Below, piece after piece: positions 16,806 through 25,862 of a stretch of 64,000 nt of DNA; within the stretch, counting starts at the first letter, position 1, and each line of letters begins with the position of its first letter. Origin of the DNA: Ruegeria sp. A3M17 (lineage in GTDB: Bacteria > Pseudomonadota > Alphaproteobacteria > Rhodobacterales > Rhodobacteraceae). The notes below the pieces were generated by a model. The model made no database searches. It had not been told where the DNA came from and worked only from the letters and a program-made list of their open reading frames with translations. Made by a program: the position numbers and the translations under genes. The stretch covers positions 86,113-150,112 of the forward strand of contig NZ_QOCF01000019.1 of assembly GCF_003318255.1 (NCBI RefSeq). Reading direction: 5' to 3'.

Positions 16806-18263
16806 TCAGGCCCTTTGGGGCGTTTCTGCAAGCGCCAGCAGGCGGTCCAGATCCATATTCTGTTCAAGGTGATCCGCCAGCGCGTCCAGCGTCTCTTCGA
16901 CCCCGTCTTCATAGGCCAAGTCCGAGATCACGCCCAACTGCGACAGGTATGACGCGCGGAATGCATCCGAGCTGAAGATACCGTGCAGGTAACTGCCGCG
17001 GATACGACCAGAGGCGTTTGCGGCACCTTCTGGCCGCCCCTCGACCTCTAGCCAAGCGTGGGCGCAATCAGGGCCTTCGGTACGGCCCATGTGGATTTCG
17101 TAGCCCGACACCGGTTCTCCTCCGCCAAGGGCGCGGGCCGATGTGAGTGTTACCTGTTTCTTCCCTGCCATCACGGTCTCAACATCCAGCAGGCCCAACC
17201 CTTCCACAGTCCCCGGTTGTCCGTCGACGCCATCCGGATCAGCGATCGTCTTGCCCAGCATTTGATAGCCGCCGCACAGGCCCAGAACATGGCCGCCCCG
17301 GCGGACATGGGCATATAGGTCGATATCCCAGCCCTGGGCCCGGAAATAAGCCAGATCGCCAATGGTGGATTTGCTGCCGGGCAGCAGTACCAAATCGGCA
17401 TCACCGGGCAGGGGGCGCCCTTCTGGCACGATCTCGACCGAGACACCGGGTTCGGCAGACAAAGGGTCGAGGTCGTCAAAATTTGCCATGCGTTCCAACT
17501 GCGGAACAACCACCTTGCAAGCCCCGCCAGAGTGGGACCGGATATCCATCATATCCTCGGCTGGCAGTTTCCACGCGTCATGGAACCAGGGAACGATGCC
17601 CAGACAGGGCCATCCGGTACGTGCAGCGATTTCATCGCGACCTTCATCGAAAAGGGATACGTCGCCTTTGAACCGATTGACGGCAAAACCCCGGATCATC
17701 TCCAGATCGCCTGCATCCAATACCGCCTGGGTGCCTACGATCTGGGCAATGACACCCCCGCGGTGAATGTCACCTACCAGAATAACGGGTACGCCTGCAG
17801 CGCGCGCAAATCCCATATTGGCGATGTCACCCTTGCGCAGGTTGGTTTCGGCCGGGCTGCCCGCGCCTTCGATCAAGACAAGATCCGCGTCGCTGCACAA
17901 ACGGCCAAAGCTTTCAAGCGCTGCGCCCAGCAGTTTGGATTTACCCTTGCGGTAATCGCCCGCTTTCATCGTGCCGGCGCGTTGACCCTGAACGATGATC
18001 TGAGCACCAGTGTCGGTTTCCGGCTTCAGCAGAATCGGGTTCATGTCTGTATGCGTCGCACGCCGCGCCGCCAGCGCTTGCAGGGCCTGCGCGCGCCCGA
18101 TCTCGCCGCCATTTTCGGTGACGGCGGCATTGTTCGACATGTTCTGTGGTTTGAACGGTGCAACACGTAACCCGCGCCGGGTGAAAGCCCGCGCCAGACC
18201 GGCCACTAGAACCGATTTCCCGACATTGCTGCCGGTGCCCTGAATCATGATGGACCGAACCAT
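16806..18263 (-). CDS. cobQ: Cobyric acid synthase
   Basis: 485 aa. The ATP-binding DTBS-like domain starts with [14 protein letters not shown] (P-loop). The C-terminal class I glutamine amidotransferase domain carries the nucleophile Cys in [11 protein letters not shown] and a His in YLHGIF. It amidates four side chains of adenosylcobyrinic acid diamide in aerobic cobalamin synthesis. The ATG at 18263 follows AGGAGA; an upstream extension to 18341 lacks homology. It is divergent from the membrane gene at 18324. Confidence 0.95.
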   Translation of the reverse strand: MVRSIMIQGTGSNVGKSVLVAGLARAFTRRGLRVAPFKPQNMSNNAAVTENGGEIGRAQALQALAARRATHTDMNPILLKPETDTGAQIIVQGQRAGTMKAGDYRKGKSKLLGAALESFGRLCSDADLVLIEGAGSPAETNLRKGDIANMGFARAAGVPVILVGDIHRGGVIAQIVGTQAVLDAGDLEMIRGFAVNRFKGDVSLFDEGRDEIAARTGWPCLGIVPWFHDAWKLPAEDMMDIRSHSGGACKVVVPQLERMANFDDLDPLSAEPGVSVEIVPEGRPLPGDADLVLLPGSKSTIGDLAYFRAQGWDIDLYAHVRRGGHVLGLCGGYQMLGKTIADPDGVDGQPGTVEGLGLLDVETVMAGKKQVTLTSARALGGGEPVSGYEIHMGRTEGPDCAHAWLEVEGRPEGAANASGRIRGSYLHGIFSSDAFRASYLSQLGVISDLAYEDGVEETLDALADHLEQNMDLDRLLALAETPQRA

Positions 18264-18323
18264 GGCCTGTCTCCTATGTTGACGCGCAGATGACCTGATT
18301 TGCGGGCAAAGGAAAAGCCAAAG

Positions 18324-18893
18324 TTGAACACGCCAGCGCATCTTTTGATCGGAGCTGCCGCCTTTGCCCGCCCAGCCCAGGGACGTATCCTGTGGGCCGC
18401 TCTGTTGGGTTCGCTATTGCCGGACCTGTCGCTTTACCTGATGGCGGGCACGTCCCTTTACGTACTTGGGATTCCACCAAGCGTGGTCTTCGACCAGCTT
18501 TATTTTTCCGACGGCTGGCAGACGGTGTTTGCGATCGACAATTCCTTTGTCCTTTGGGGGATTGCCTTGCTTTTCGGGGTATGGATGCGCTGGAAGGTCT
18601 GGGCCGTTGGGGCGTCCGCCGGGTTGCTGCATCTTTCGATGGATTTTCTGCTGCATGCCGGGGATGGGCGGCCGCAGTTCTGGCCATTCAGTGATTGGGT
18701 GTTTCACAGCCCCGTCAGCTATTGGGACAGCACACATCATGCCTTATGGGTGGCGCCAATTTCGGCCGTGCTTTGTGTCGCGTGTTACGCCATTTTGTGG
18801 CGTCGCGGCATATCCATCTGGGCGAAAGCGTTCTTTGCCGTGCTGCTGATGGCCGAACTATGGGTCGCGCGGCAGTGGTTGTTGTTCTTTTGA
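18324..18893 (+). CDS. Membrane-bound metal-dependent hydrolase-like protein
   Basis: About 189 aa with roughly five membrane segments. It starts [14 protein letters not shown] and contains His/Asp clusters ([30 protein letters not shown]) as in the YdjM/DUF457-like membrane hydrolases. The likely start is TTG at 18324, with AAGGA about 10 bases upstream. The conserved beginning TPAHLL supports this. It is divergent from cobQ and followed by a strong terminator. Substrate unknown. Confidence 0.7.
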   Translation: MNTPAHLLIGAAAFARPAQGRILWAALLGSLLPDLSLYLMAGTSLYVLGIPPSVVFDQLYFSDGWQTVFAIDNSFVLWGIALLFGVWMRWKVWAVGASAGLLHLSMDFLLHAGDGRPQFWPFSDWVFHSPVSYWDSTHHALWVAPISAVLCVACYAILWRRGISIWAKAFFAVLLMAELWVARQWLLFF

Positions 18894-18910
18894 CTGATGG
18901 CATAAGAAAA

Positions 18911-18940
18911 GCGCGCTCCCAGCTAGGGAGCGCGCTTTTT
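18911..18940. terminator. Bidirectional rho-independent terminator
   Basis: A perfect 10-bp stem GCGCGCTCCC/GGGAGCGCGC with a 5-nt loop, flanked by AAAA on the left and TTTTT on the right. It serves the plus-strand membrane gene and the minus-strand 106-aa gene that converge here. Confidence 0.9.
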
Positions 18941-18960
18941 CATGCGAAAGTCGCCTTGGA

Positions 18961-19281
18961 TCAGGCGGCTTCTGCTTGTTGGGCCGCGTTGCGACGTTCG
19001 CTTTCTTCACGCGACAGCGCAACCGAGGTGCGGACACCACGTCCAACGAACTCCATCAGTCCGCCAACAACGCGCTCATTCGGGTCGATACCCGCGCAGG
19101 ACAGGACCTCGCGACCATCACGAGAGCGCGCCCAGCGGGCGATTTGTTCCGGGCCATTGCCATATTTTTTGTCATCGGCAATAGCGTCATCCAGCGCAGC
19201 CAGTACGACAGCCGCGAAAAGTTTGCGTGCACGATTGCCTTGCTCGTTGTTAAAGGCAGTGCCGTCAACGAAATCTCTCAT
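18961..19281 (-). CDS. Conserved small protein (DUF6280-like)
   Basis: A 106-aa soluble, mostly helical protein (RARKLFAAVVLAALDDAIAD, then EQIARWARSRDGREVLSCAG). It matches a small family I associate with Rhodobacteraceae and annotated as DUF6280; function unknown. It is divergent from efp across 218 bp. Confidence 0.65.
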   Translation of the reverse strand: MRDFVDGTAFNNEQGNRARKLFAAVVLAALDDAIADDKKYGNGPEQIARWARSRDGREVLSCAGIDPNERVVGGLMEFVGRGVRTSVALSREESERRNAAQQAEAA

Positions 19282-19499
19282 CTCGTCTTCCTTGTTGTTC
19301 TTGCTCTTGCATTTTCGGCGTGACGGTTCTTATGACCGATTAAGTGCGATTCGGATACACTTAAAATGCATAGTTGCGTTGCGTCATTTGCATAGCTTGC
19401 TGCAGGTGCAGCACTAAGTCTCGTCATCTTGTCAGGTGTGTTCCCGCCAGATATAGGAGCGGGAACTGACGCATCAACCGTTTGTGAAGGATTTAAGTC

Positions 19500-20063
19500 A
19501 TGCCCAAGATAAATGGGAACGAAATTCGCCCCGGAAATGTGCTTGAGCATAACGGCGGGCTATGGGCCGCAGTCAAAGTTGACCACGTAAAGCCCGGTAA
19601 AGGCGGCGCTTTTGCACAGGTCGAACTGCGCAATCTGCGCAATGGTTCGAAATTGAACGAGCGGTTCCGCTCGGCTGACAAAGTGGAACGCGTGCGTCTT
19701 GAGCAGAAAGACCAGCAGTTTCTGTACGAATCTGACGGCATGCTGGTTTTCATGGATTCCGAGACATATGAGCAGATCGAACTGCCTGCGGAACTGCTGG
19801 GCGAACGCCGCCCGTTTCTGCAGGACGGCATGACAATTGTCGTCGAATTTTATGAAAGCGAGGCTCTGAACGCTACGGTGCCTCAGAAAGTGACCTGCAA
19901 GATCGTTGAGACCGAGCCTGTGGTCAAAGGTCAGACCGCCGCGAATTCGTTCAAGCCGGCCATTCTGGACAACGGTGTCAAAGTCATGGTGCCGCCATTT
20001 GTCGGTCAGGATGAGATGATCGTTGTGAACACCGAAACCATGGATTATTCCGAACGCGCCTAA
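19500..20063 (+). CDS. efp: Elongation factor P
   Basis: 187 aa, full length, with the three beta-barrel domains of EF-P. It begins [20 protein letters not shown] and carries the tip loop [12 protein letters not shown], where the modifiable Lys is present. It relieves ribosome stalling at polyproline stretches. No poxA/genX or ymfA gene is adjacent. A weak AACCG/CGGTT hairpin followed by TTTT at about 20089-20116 could be its terminator. Confidence 0.97.
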   Translation: MPKINGNEIRPGNVLEHNGGLWAAVKVDHVKPGKGGAFAQVELRNLRNGSKLNERFRSADKVERVRLEQKDQQFLYESDGMLVFMDSETYEQIELPAELLGERRPFLQDGMTIVVEFYESEALNATVPQKVTCKIVETEPVVKGQTAANSFKPAILDNGVKVMVPPFVGQDEMIVVNTETMDYSERA

Positions 20064-20122
20064 CCACGCGTTTGCCAGAGTAAAGAAGAACCGTGTGGAC
20101 CCGTGCCGCGCGGTTTTATTTG

Positions 20123-21067
20123 TCAGCTGCCCCGTCTGATTTGGCGATACCGTTCGGGGTTGGGGCCAAACAGTTCAAGCATCAGTTCATACTTGATGCG
20201 ATTGGCGCTGACCTGCCGGTAAAAGGCGATCAGGAATGCCGTGGGGCCCTGAATGCGGCTGAGGCCGCTTGTGGCGGCGACCACAGTGCCGACATCCGTT
20301 TTCCCGTTCAGAACCAAATAACCACCCAACATAAGGACGCCGACGGTTCCGGCTCCGTTTATGACGCTCAGTAGAAACTTGGCCGAAAGCTTCCAGATGA
20401 ACATCCTGCGCCGTGTTTCGTAGATATCGTCGAACTGCGCCTCAACCTCGCGCGCGATTTCATTGATCTGCTCGATGTTCAACTTGTCCGTGGCTCCGCG
20501 CAATATCCGGACACGCTCGGCGACAAACACGTTCACCTTGCGTTGGGACACCAGCACGATGATGATCTGCGGCACGATCATCGAAAAGGCGATCATGCCC
20601 AGCCCCGGTTGCGTTGACGAGATATAGCCGATCACACTGATCAACGTGCCGATTTGAACGACCGGGTCCGAGAACGCGCCGCCCGCGAATTTCCCCAGCT
20701 CTTCTGCCTCGGCTGAAATCGCCGTGGTCATTGTGCCCGTGCGCATCGTTTCGCCCGAGACATTGATATCTGAGGCGCGCAGCAGCAGCCTTTGGCGGAT
20801 CATGCGGATCAGGTCTTCGCCCAACGTTCCCGCGCGATAGCTCAAAAGCCACTTTAGGGCGAGGCTGAGTAAGATGACCGACATCATTCCAGCACCCAGG
20901 TAGATCAGCCTGTCCGTGCTTACGTCGGCCGAGGTTAGGTGGTTGATGATGTCGCGCTGAAACTCCAGCGGAACTGCAGCCAGACCCGCGATTGCGATGG
21001 ACAGAACGATGAGGATGATCTGTCGTCCGGCGCTGGCGCGCCAGATTGCCCTGTATAGCTGGAACAT
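20123..21067 (-). CDS. ABC transporter membrane domain without ATPase
   Basis: A 314-aa protein with the six-helix type I exporter membrane domain (helices near 18-40, 55-75, 135-175, 240-275) and the cytoplasmic loop of ABC_membrane proteins. It ends at FGPNPERYRQIRRGS without Walker or LSGGQ motifs, so it has no nucleotide-binding domain and none is encoded next door. It may be a stand-alone membrane protein of this superfamily or need an ATPase from elsewhere. No frameshift is seen. Confidence 0.75.
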   Translation of the reverse strand: MFQLYRAIWRASAGRQIILIVLSIAIAGLAAVPLEFQRDIINHLTSADVSTDRLIYLGAGMMSVILLSLALKWLLSYRAGTLGEDLIRMIRQRLLLRASDINVSGETMRTGTMTTAISAEAEELGKFAGGAFSDPVVQIGTLISVIGYISSTQPGLGMIAFSMIVPQIIIVLVSQRKVNVFVAERVRILRGATDKLNIEQINEIAREVEAQFDDIYETRRRMFIWKLSAKFLLSVINGAGTVGVLMLGGYLVLNGKTDVGTVVAATSGLSRIQGPTAFLIAFYRQVSANRIKYELMLELFGPNPERYRQIRRGS

Positions 21068-21173
21068 ACGTGCATCCGGATTGCTGAATTCAAACCAGTG
21101 TGACAGCGCACTTGGCTATGTTCAAACCACGCCAATTCAGTCAGCTGATCAGCCGTGCCGGTTCGGCAACACG

Positions 21174-21911
21174 TTAAGTGTCCAACTGTATGGTGGCGTC
21201 GCCGGCCTGCATGTCGTCACCCACGCGGTCCAATCGCAAATAGGCGATCCCGCGGCCATTGGATTGGGTGAACAATGTACCGGCCGGTTTTCCGCCGGAA
21301 GTAATCGCAGTTCCAACCGCTGCAGACCCAGCGACGCTAACGCTGCGCAGACCTTTGCGCAGTTCAGTCTTGTGTTTCATCCGCGCGGTGACTTCTTGCC
21401 CGACATAACAGCCTTTCTTGAAGTCCAAGCCGTTTAGCGCCTCGAACCCGGCCTCAAGAATATAGCTGTCAGGGGTCAGTTCGATTCCGGTTTCGGGAAT
21501 GCAGTGCCGCACGCGGATTGCATCCCAATCGGTGCCGTCATCGCTTTCTGCACCCTCTGTATATGCCCTCCAACCCATATCCGGGTGCCTTGGGTCGGGC
21601 AGGGCGCCTTCGGGGGCAGGGCCAGTGCCGCGCTGCAGGCTCAGGCCGCTGTCTTCAATACTGACATCTGCGCGTAGCTTGTACATGCCCAACCGTTTGG
21701 CAAATCCATCGGCAAGGACTTCGGCAACATCCAGCAAAACCGCGTCACCCTCGCGCTTCAGGAAGAAGTCCGCCAGGTATTTGCCTTGTGGGGTCAGTAG
21801 GGCGGCGTAGACCAGCCCATTGTCCAACCCTGCAATATCGTTGGTGATCAACCCTTGAAGAAAGCTGTCGGTGTCCGAGCCGCTCAGGCGCAATATTCGG
21901 CGGTTGGGCAT
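21174..21911 (-). CDS. ygfZ: YgfZ/GcvT-family folate-binding protein
   Basis: 245 aa with the family signature KGCYVGQEVTARM near residue 160 and an N-terminal GcvT-like beta structure (LQGLITNDI). YgfZ/IBA57 proteins help assemble or repair [4Fe-4S] clusters with tetrahydrofolate. The length is slightly short but all core motifs are present. Divergent from the glycosyltransferase at 21986. Confidence 0.88.
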   Translation of the reverse strand: MPNRRILRLSGSDTDSFLQGLITNDIAGLDNGLVYAALLTPQGKYLADFFLKREGDAVLLDVAEVLADGFAKRLGMYKLRADVSIEDSGLSLQRGTGPAPEGALPDPRHPDMGWRAYTEGAESDDGTDWDAIRVRHCIPETGIELTPDSYILEAGFEALNGLDFKKGCYVGQEVTARMKHKTELRKGLRSVSVAGSAAVGTAITSGGKPAGTLFTQSNGRGIAYLRLDRVGDDMQAGDATIQLDT

Positions 21912-21985
21912 CTGGGTTGTCCTCGTCTTTTCCTCGGACCTCGTGATATAGGAGTTTCCGCTGCCATGACCAGAGGGTTTCCGCC

Positions 21986-22660
21986 GTGCCTGCGCCGATT
22001 AGCATCGTTATCCCGACCCTTAAGTCGGAAGGAACCCTTCCCGCGACCCTTGCGGCCTTGATGGAAGGCCTGCATGCGGGGCTGATCCGCGAATTGATCG
22101 TCTCGGACGGTGGGTCGACTGATCAGACGCTAAAGATTGCGGATGAGGCCGGGGCTGAGATTGTGACAGGGCCACCTTCGCGCGGGGGGCAATTGGCCCG
22201 AGGATGCGCCGCAGCCAAAGGGGACTGGCTGTTGGTCCTGCACGCGGACACGGTTTTGCAAGCGGGGTGGAGCAAGGTCGTAGGCGACCACCTTGGCACT
22301 GGAACCCCGGCGGCGTTTCGCTTGGCGTTTCGGGCGTCGGGCTTTGCGCCGACATGGGTGGCGGGCTGGGCCAACGTGCGCAGTCGTCTGTTTAGCCTGC
22401 CGTATGGCGATCAGGGCCTGTTGGTCCCGGGTGCGATGTATCGAAAGGTGGGGGGTTTTCCTGATCAACCCTTGATGGAGGACGTCGCTTTGGTCCGGAG
22501 CTTGCGCGGCATCACTTTGCTGCCCAGCCGGGCCGTTACGAGCGCGGATCGCTATGAGCGTGCGGGCTGGTTGCGTCGGGGAGGGCGGAACCTGTGGACT
22601 CTGACGCGGTATTTTCTGGGGGCAGATCCTGCGAAGTTGGCGCAGGACTATCGGCGCTGA
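21986..22660 (+). CDS. TIGR04283-type family 2 glycosyltransferase
   Basis: 224 aa, GT-A fold: ISIVIPTLKSEGTLPATL, then VSDGGSTDQT, RGGQLARGCAAAKGDWLLVL and HADT (the DxD-like site). This is the pattern of the TIGR04283 group linked to arsenosugar or glycolipid synthesis. It starts at GTG (21986) with AGAGGG upstream. Its last 125 bp overlap the tail of the convergent gene at 22536. Confidence 0.85.
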   Translation: MPAPISIVIPTLKSEGTLPATLAALMEGLHAGLIRELIVSDGGSTDQTLKIADEAGAEIVTGPPSRGGQLARGCAAAKGDWLLVLHADTVLQAGWSKVVGDHLGTGTPAAFRLAFRASGFAPTWVAGWANVRSRLFSLPYGDQGLLVPGAMYRKVGGFPDQPLMEDVALVRSLRGITLLPSRAVTSADRYERAGWLRRGGRNLWTLTRYFLGADPAKLAQDYRR

Positions 22661-23423
22661 GCGACGCGCGCAGCTCGACCACGGATTTGCCCAACCGGAA
22701 AGGCGCCGCGAAACTGACCAGACATAGCGCGATGATCTGCAGCACAAGTATATGCGCATTGTCCTGCAGATATTCCCATTCGTCCTTCAACTTGCCGACC
22801 TGTTCCACCAGATCATCATAGCTTTGCGCCAGGATCAGGTAATCGCCAGCAATCGCGGGGACCTTGCGGCGCATATTGTCGATCGCGGCCTGAGTCATGT
22901 CGTCCAACGTGGTAAAGACTAGGAACTGATCGATGTTGAACGCATCAGCCTTGTCGGCCATTGCGCGCATTTCGTCCTGTTCGTCTTTTGCCTGACCGCC
23001 AAACAGAAAATGCAGCCCCTGCAGTGGCGCGACCTCATTTGTGACTGCGATGAACAATGGCAGGTCGGCATTACTGGCGGTTGAGGCCGACAGGAATTCG
23101 ACCTTTTCGCACAGCACTTCGGTATCCGGGTCAAAAGCCGGGTCGCAAAACCGCAACCGGAATCGCGCGGCATCGCGGTCAAAGGCCAGCCCAGCGGCAT
23201 AAGCCACGTCTATCTGGCGGTCCAGTCGCGAGCTATCCGAAGTGTAAAGTCCGGCCAAAACCGCGACCAGCGCGCCAACTCCACCCAGCACAACCCAGAC
23301 GAGGTCCGCTAGTTTCCAGGCACGATGCCCGGCGGGTTTACGGAAAAGAAAGGCGGTGCCAATCAATCCAATCAGAAAGAACAGGATCAAAAGCGGCAGT
23401 TGGTTTTGGGTCACGAAACTCAT
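22536..23423 (-). CDS. Membrane protein of unknown function
   Basis: About 295 aa. Two N-terminal membrane helices (LLILFFLIGLIGTAFLF and VWVVLGGVGALVAVLAG) and one near residue 240 (HILVLQIIALCLVSFAAPF) flank a soluble region of about 160 residues containing two Cys. The C-terminal 40 residues are Pro/Ser/Thr-rich and encoded opposite the glycosyltransferase gene, so an earlier stop may once have existed. The start at 23423 follows GAAGG. Family not recognised. Confidence 0.7.
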   Translation of the reverse strand: MSFVTQNQLPLLILFFLIGLIGTAFLFRKPAGHRAWKLADLVWVVLGGVGALVAVLAGLYTSDSSRLDRQIDVAYAAGLAFDRDAARFRLRFCDPAFDPDTEVLCEKVEFLSASTASNADLPLFIAVTNEVAPLQGLHFLFGGQAKDEQDEMRAMADKADAFNIDQFLVFTTLDDMTQAAIDNMRRKVPAIAGDYLILAQSYDDLVEQVGKLKDEWEYLQDNAHILVLQIIALCLVSFAAPFRLGKSVVELRASLSADSPAPTSQDLPPENTASESTGSALPDATSPHAHSDPRS

Positions 23424-23501
23424 GCCTTCAAAGTGACGGCCTGCCATGCGGCTGGCAACACTCCTCACGCTCAGTTGTTCCTTTTGGGTGGTAAAAAGCC
23501 G

Positions 23502-24371
23502 TTATGAGCCCGAGCTTTGGCCGAATTTCCGGAACAGTTTGGTCCGGTCAAATGCCTGTTCCAGCTCATCCGTGCGCTCTTTAACCGAATCCCACAGCCT
23601 TTCTTGTACTTCGGCGATGACGCATTCCATCAGAACCAGAATGGCTGCCATTGAATCCCACGCGGACGGCACGGCAATGCGTGCTGCAAAGGTGTGCTTT
23701 GCCAACCGGTGAATGGGTGAGCGCCATTGATCAGTGAACAGGACGATTTCGGCCCCACGTTCATGGCACAACTGGCCGATCAGTAGTGACGCGTTTTCAT
23801 AGCGGCGCACGTCTAGCGTCACCAGCACATCATCCTTGCGTATGTCCAGCAAGTCATGCGTCCACGATGCCGCAACGGGCAGCAGTCGGACATCCGGGCG
23901 GATCATCTGCAGGTGCAGGTACAGGTATTGTGCCAACGTACCGGTAATGCGCCCGCCGGTTATGAATATGCGCCGGTTTGGATCACATAACAGATTGCAG
24001 AAGCTGTCGAATTCACCGGGGTCGACCTCATCAATCGTGCGTTTTTGATTGGCGAGAGTCTGTTGGGAATACCGGTTCAGGATGTGTTCTTCGGGCAGGT
24101 CGTTCTGCCACAGGTCACGTTTTGCGACCGGGCCCGAGATCATCTCTTTCACCTCACCCCGCAGGGCGGCCTGAAACTGCGGATAGCCGTCAAAGCCGGT
24201 TTTCTGCAGCATCCGTGCGACGGTCGTGGTCGAAACCGAGGCCGTGCTGGCCAATTCGGTAATACTGCCAAGGCCGGCCATGGGGTAGTCGTCCAGCAAT
24301 ACACTGACCAGCTGCCGCTCGGATGGAGTCATCTTGTCTTTCTGGGCCAGCAGCCTGTCCGTCACCCGCAC
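23502..24371 (-). CDS. MurR/RpiR-family transcriptional regulator
   Basis: 289 aa. An N-terminal RpiR HTH (about 1-75; ASTASVSTTTVARMLQKTGF) and a SIS domain (about 120-255; FITGGRITGTLAQYLYLHLQ) that normally binds a sugar phosphate or related ligand. GTG start with AGGAGG upstream. It is divergent from the amidohydrolase/TRAP/glutamine-synthetase cluster and probably controls it through the palindromes at 24406 and 24478. Confidence 0.9.
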   Translation of the reverse strand: MRVTDRLLAQKDKMTPSERQLVSVLLDDYPMAGLGSITELASTASVSTTTVARMLQKTGFDGYPQFQAALRGEVKEMISGPVAKRDLWQNDLPEEHILNRYSQQTLANQKRTIDEVDPGEFDSFCNLLCDPNRRIFITGGRITGTLAQYLYLHLQMIRPDVRLLPVAASWTHDLLDIRKDDVLVTLDVRRYENASLLIGQLCHERGAEIVLFTDQWRSPIHRLAKHTFAARIAVPSAWDSMAAILVLMECVIAEVQERLWDSVKERTDELEQAFDRTKLFRKFGQSSGS

Positions 24372-24405
24372 GCGGCGTTCCTCCTGTATCTTTTCGATCT
24401 TAGTG

Positions 24406-24493
24406 TGAATAATTATTCAGCAAGATCAAGAGTGGTGAAATTTGTACAGGAAAAATATTGACAGGTTAAGGTCTCTTGTGGAAATTTTTCCAC
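24406..24493. promoter_or_regulatory. Divergent promoter with two operator palindromes
   Basis: TGAATAATTATTCA (24406-24419) is a perfect 14-bp palindrome close to the regulator start. GTGGAAA-TT-TTTCCAC (24478-24493) is a second perfect inverted repeat. A TTGACA -35 box (24458-24463) places the -10 region of the rightward promoter on top of the second palindrome, a layout that suits repression. RpiR proteins usually bind AT-centred palindromes of this kind. Confidence 0.55.
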
Positions 24494-24525
24494 ACGCATC
24501 TTAATTGGAATCACAAGGCGGTATT

Positions 24526-25281
24526 TTGGACTTCGGAACAGTCGTTCACACGGACACAGTGGATGGTCCCCTTTCGGTAATGCTGGTCTGCGAACACGCG
24601 TCCAGCCGCATTCCCGCGTTTTTGGGTGATATGGGATTGCCCGTGGACGCGCTTCAAAGCCACATCGCGTGGGATCCGGGGGCATTGGCTGTGGCCAAGC
24701 TGATGGCGGCACGCCTGTCGGCACCGCTGTTGTATGGCGGGGTGTCCCGGCTGGTCTATGACTGCAATCGCCCGCCCGAAGCCGCAGGGGCCATGCCGGC
24801 GCGCAGCGAGGACTATCAAATCCCAGCTAATGTCGATCTGTCCGAGGAAGAGCGCGAAAGCAGGATTGAGAGCATCTACCAACCCTTCAGCAGGGCGCTG
24901 TCTGAACTAATCTCTCAAAACGGGGATACGCTTGAACTTATGGTCACGGTCCACAGCTTTACACCAGTCTATCATGGTCAGACGCGTGAGGTGGAACTGG
25001 GCATATTACACGGGACGGACGACCGGTTCGCCCAGGCAATGATGATGACAGCACCCGCCGACCAACCCTATGAGACTTGCTTGAACGAGCCGTATTCGGC
25101 GGCGGACGGAGTTGCCCATACCCTTGACGCGCAGGCGCTGCCGAACGGGCTGTTGAACGTCATGATCGAGATCCGCAATGACCTGATACAAACGCCCGAG
25201 CAGCAAGAGGCGATGGCCGACTGTCTGGCGTCATGGATCGCGCGGACCCTTGCAGAGTTTCAGAAAGGGGGCGCGGCGTGA
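24526..25281 (+). CDS. N-formylglutamate amidohydrolase-family protein
   Basis: About 251 aa. The family fold and likely zinc residues are visible in VCEHASSRIP, HIAWDPGA, SRLVYDCNRPP, TVHSFTPVY and IEIRND. Classical members release glutamate from N-formylglutamate (HutG type). No hut genes are near; the neighbours are TRAP, glutamine-synthetase-like and dehydrogenase genes. Hydrolysis of a gamma-glutamyl or N-acyl-glutamate intermediate is therefore a fair alternative. The TTG at 24526 has AAGGCGG upstream; another TTG at 24505 is less likely. It overlaps dctQ by four bases. Confidence 0.8.
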   Translation: MDFGTVVHTDTVDGPLSVMLVCEHASSRIPAFLGDMGLPVDALQSHIAWDPGALAVAKLMAARLSAPLLYGGVSRLVYDCNRPPEAAGAMPARSEDYQIPANVDLSEEERESRIESIYQPFSRALSELISQNGDTLELMVTVHSFTPVYHGQTREVELGILHGTDDRFAQAMMMTAPADQPYETCLNEPYSAADGVAHTLDAQALPNGLLNVMIEIRNDLIQTPEQQEAMADCLASWIARTLAEFQKGGAA

Positions 25282-25862
25282 TCAAAGCGATGGCGTCATA
25301 TGTGCGGATCGTTGATGCGGTCAACTACCGGATCGGGCGGGTCATGATGTGGGGCCTGTTCGTGATGATGGGCATCCTGCTGTGGTCCTCGATCTCGAAA
25401 ACGTTTTTCGTGCCATCGCATTGGACGCTAGAAATGGCGCAGTTTGCGATGGTGACCTATTACATTATGGGCGGACCGTATTCGATCCAGCTGGGATCGA
25501 ACGTACGCATGGACTTGTTTTATCACAACTGGAGCCCGCACCGGAAAGCCTGGTTCGATGCCTTCACCGTTCTGCTGCTGATCTTCTATCTGGGAGTTCT
25601 GTTTTATGGCGGGCTGGGTTCGACGGCCTACAGCCTTGGCTATTGGGGTGATGAACCGGTCTCCTACTTTTTCGGACTGTTGACGGGCAGTGAGGAAATT
25701 GGCCGGCTTGAACGCTCATCAACGGCGTGGCGGCCGTATATCTGGCCGGTCAAAACCATCATGGTGTTCGGCTTCTTCCTGATGCTGCTGCAGGCGATAT
25801 CGGAATTTTTCAAAGACATAGCCCGGATCAACGGGCAGGAAATCGGGGTTTCGCGGGCATGA
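25278..25862 (+). CDS. dctQ: TRAP transporter small permease (DctQ)
   Basis: 194 aa with four membrane helices (MMWGLFVMMGILLWSSIS, a second at about 50-70, VLLLIFYLGVLFYGGLG, and IMVFGFFLMLLQAISEFF), as in TRAP small subunits. It starts at GTG overlapping the previous stop (GTGA), with AAAGGGGG upstream, and overlaps dctM by four bases (ATGA). It forms the permease complex with DctM. Confidence 0.9.
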   Translation: MIKAMASYVRIVDAVNYRIGRVMMWGLFVMMGILLWSSISKTFFVPSHWTLEMAQFAMVTYYIMGGPYSIQLGSNVRMDLFYHNWSPHRKAWFDAFTVLLLIFYLGVLFYGGLGSTAYSLGYWGDEPVSYFFGLLTGSEEIGRLERSSTAWRPYIWPVKTIMVFGFFLMLLQAISEFFKDIARINGQEIGVSRA

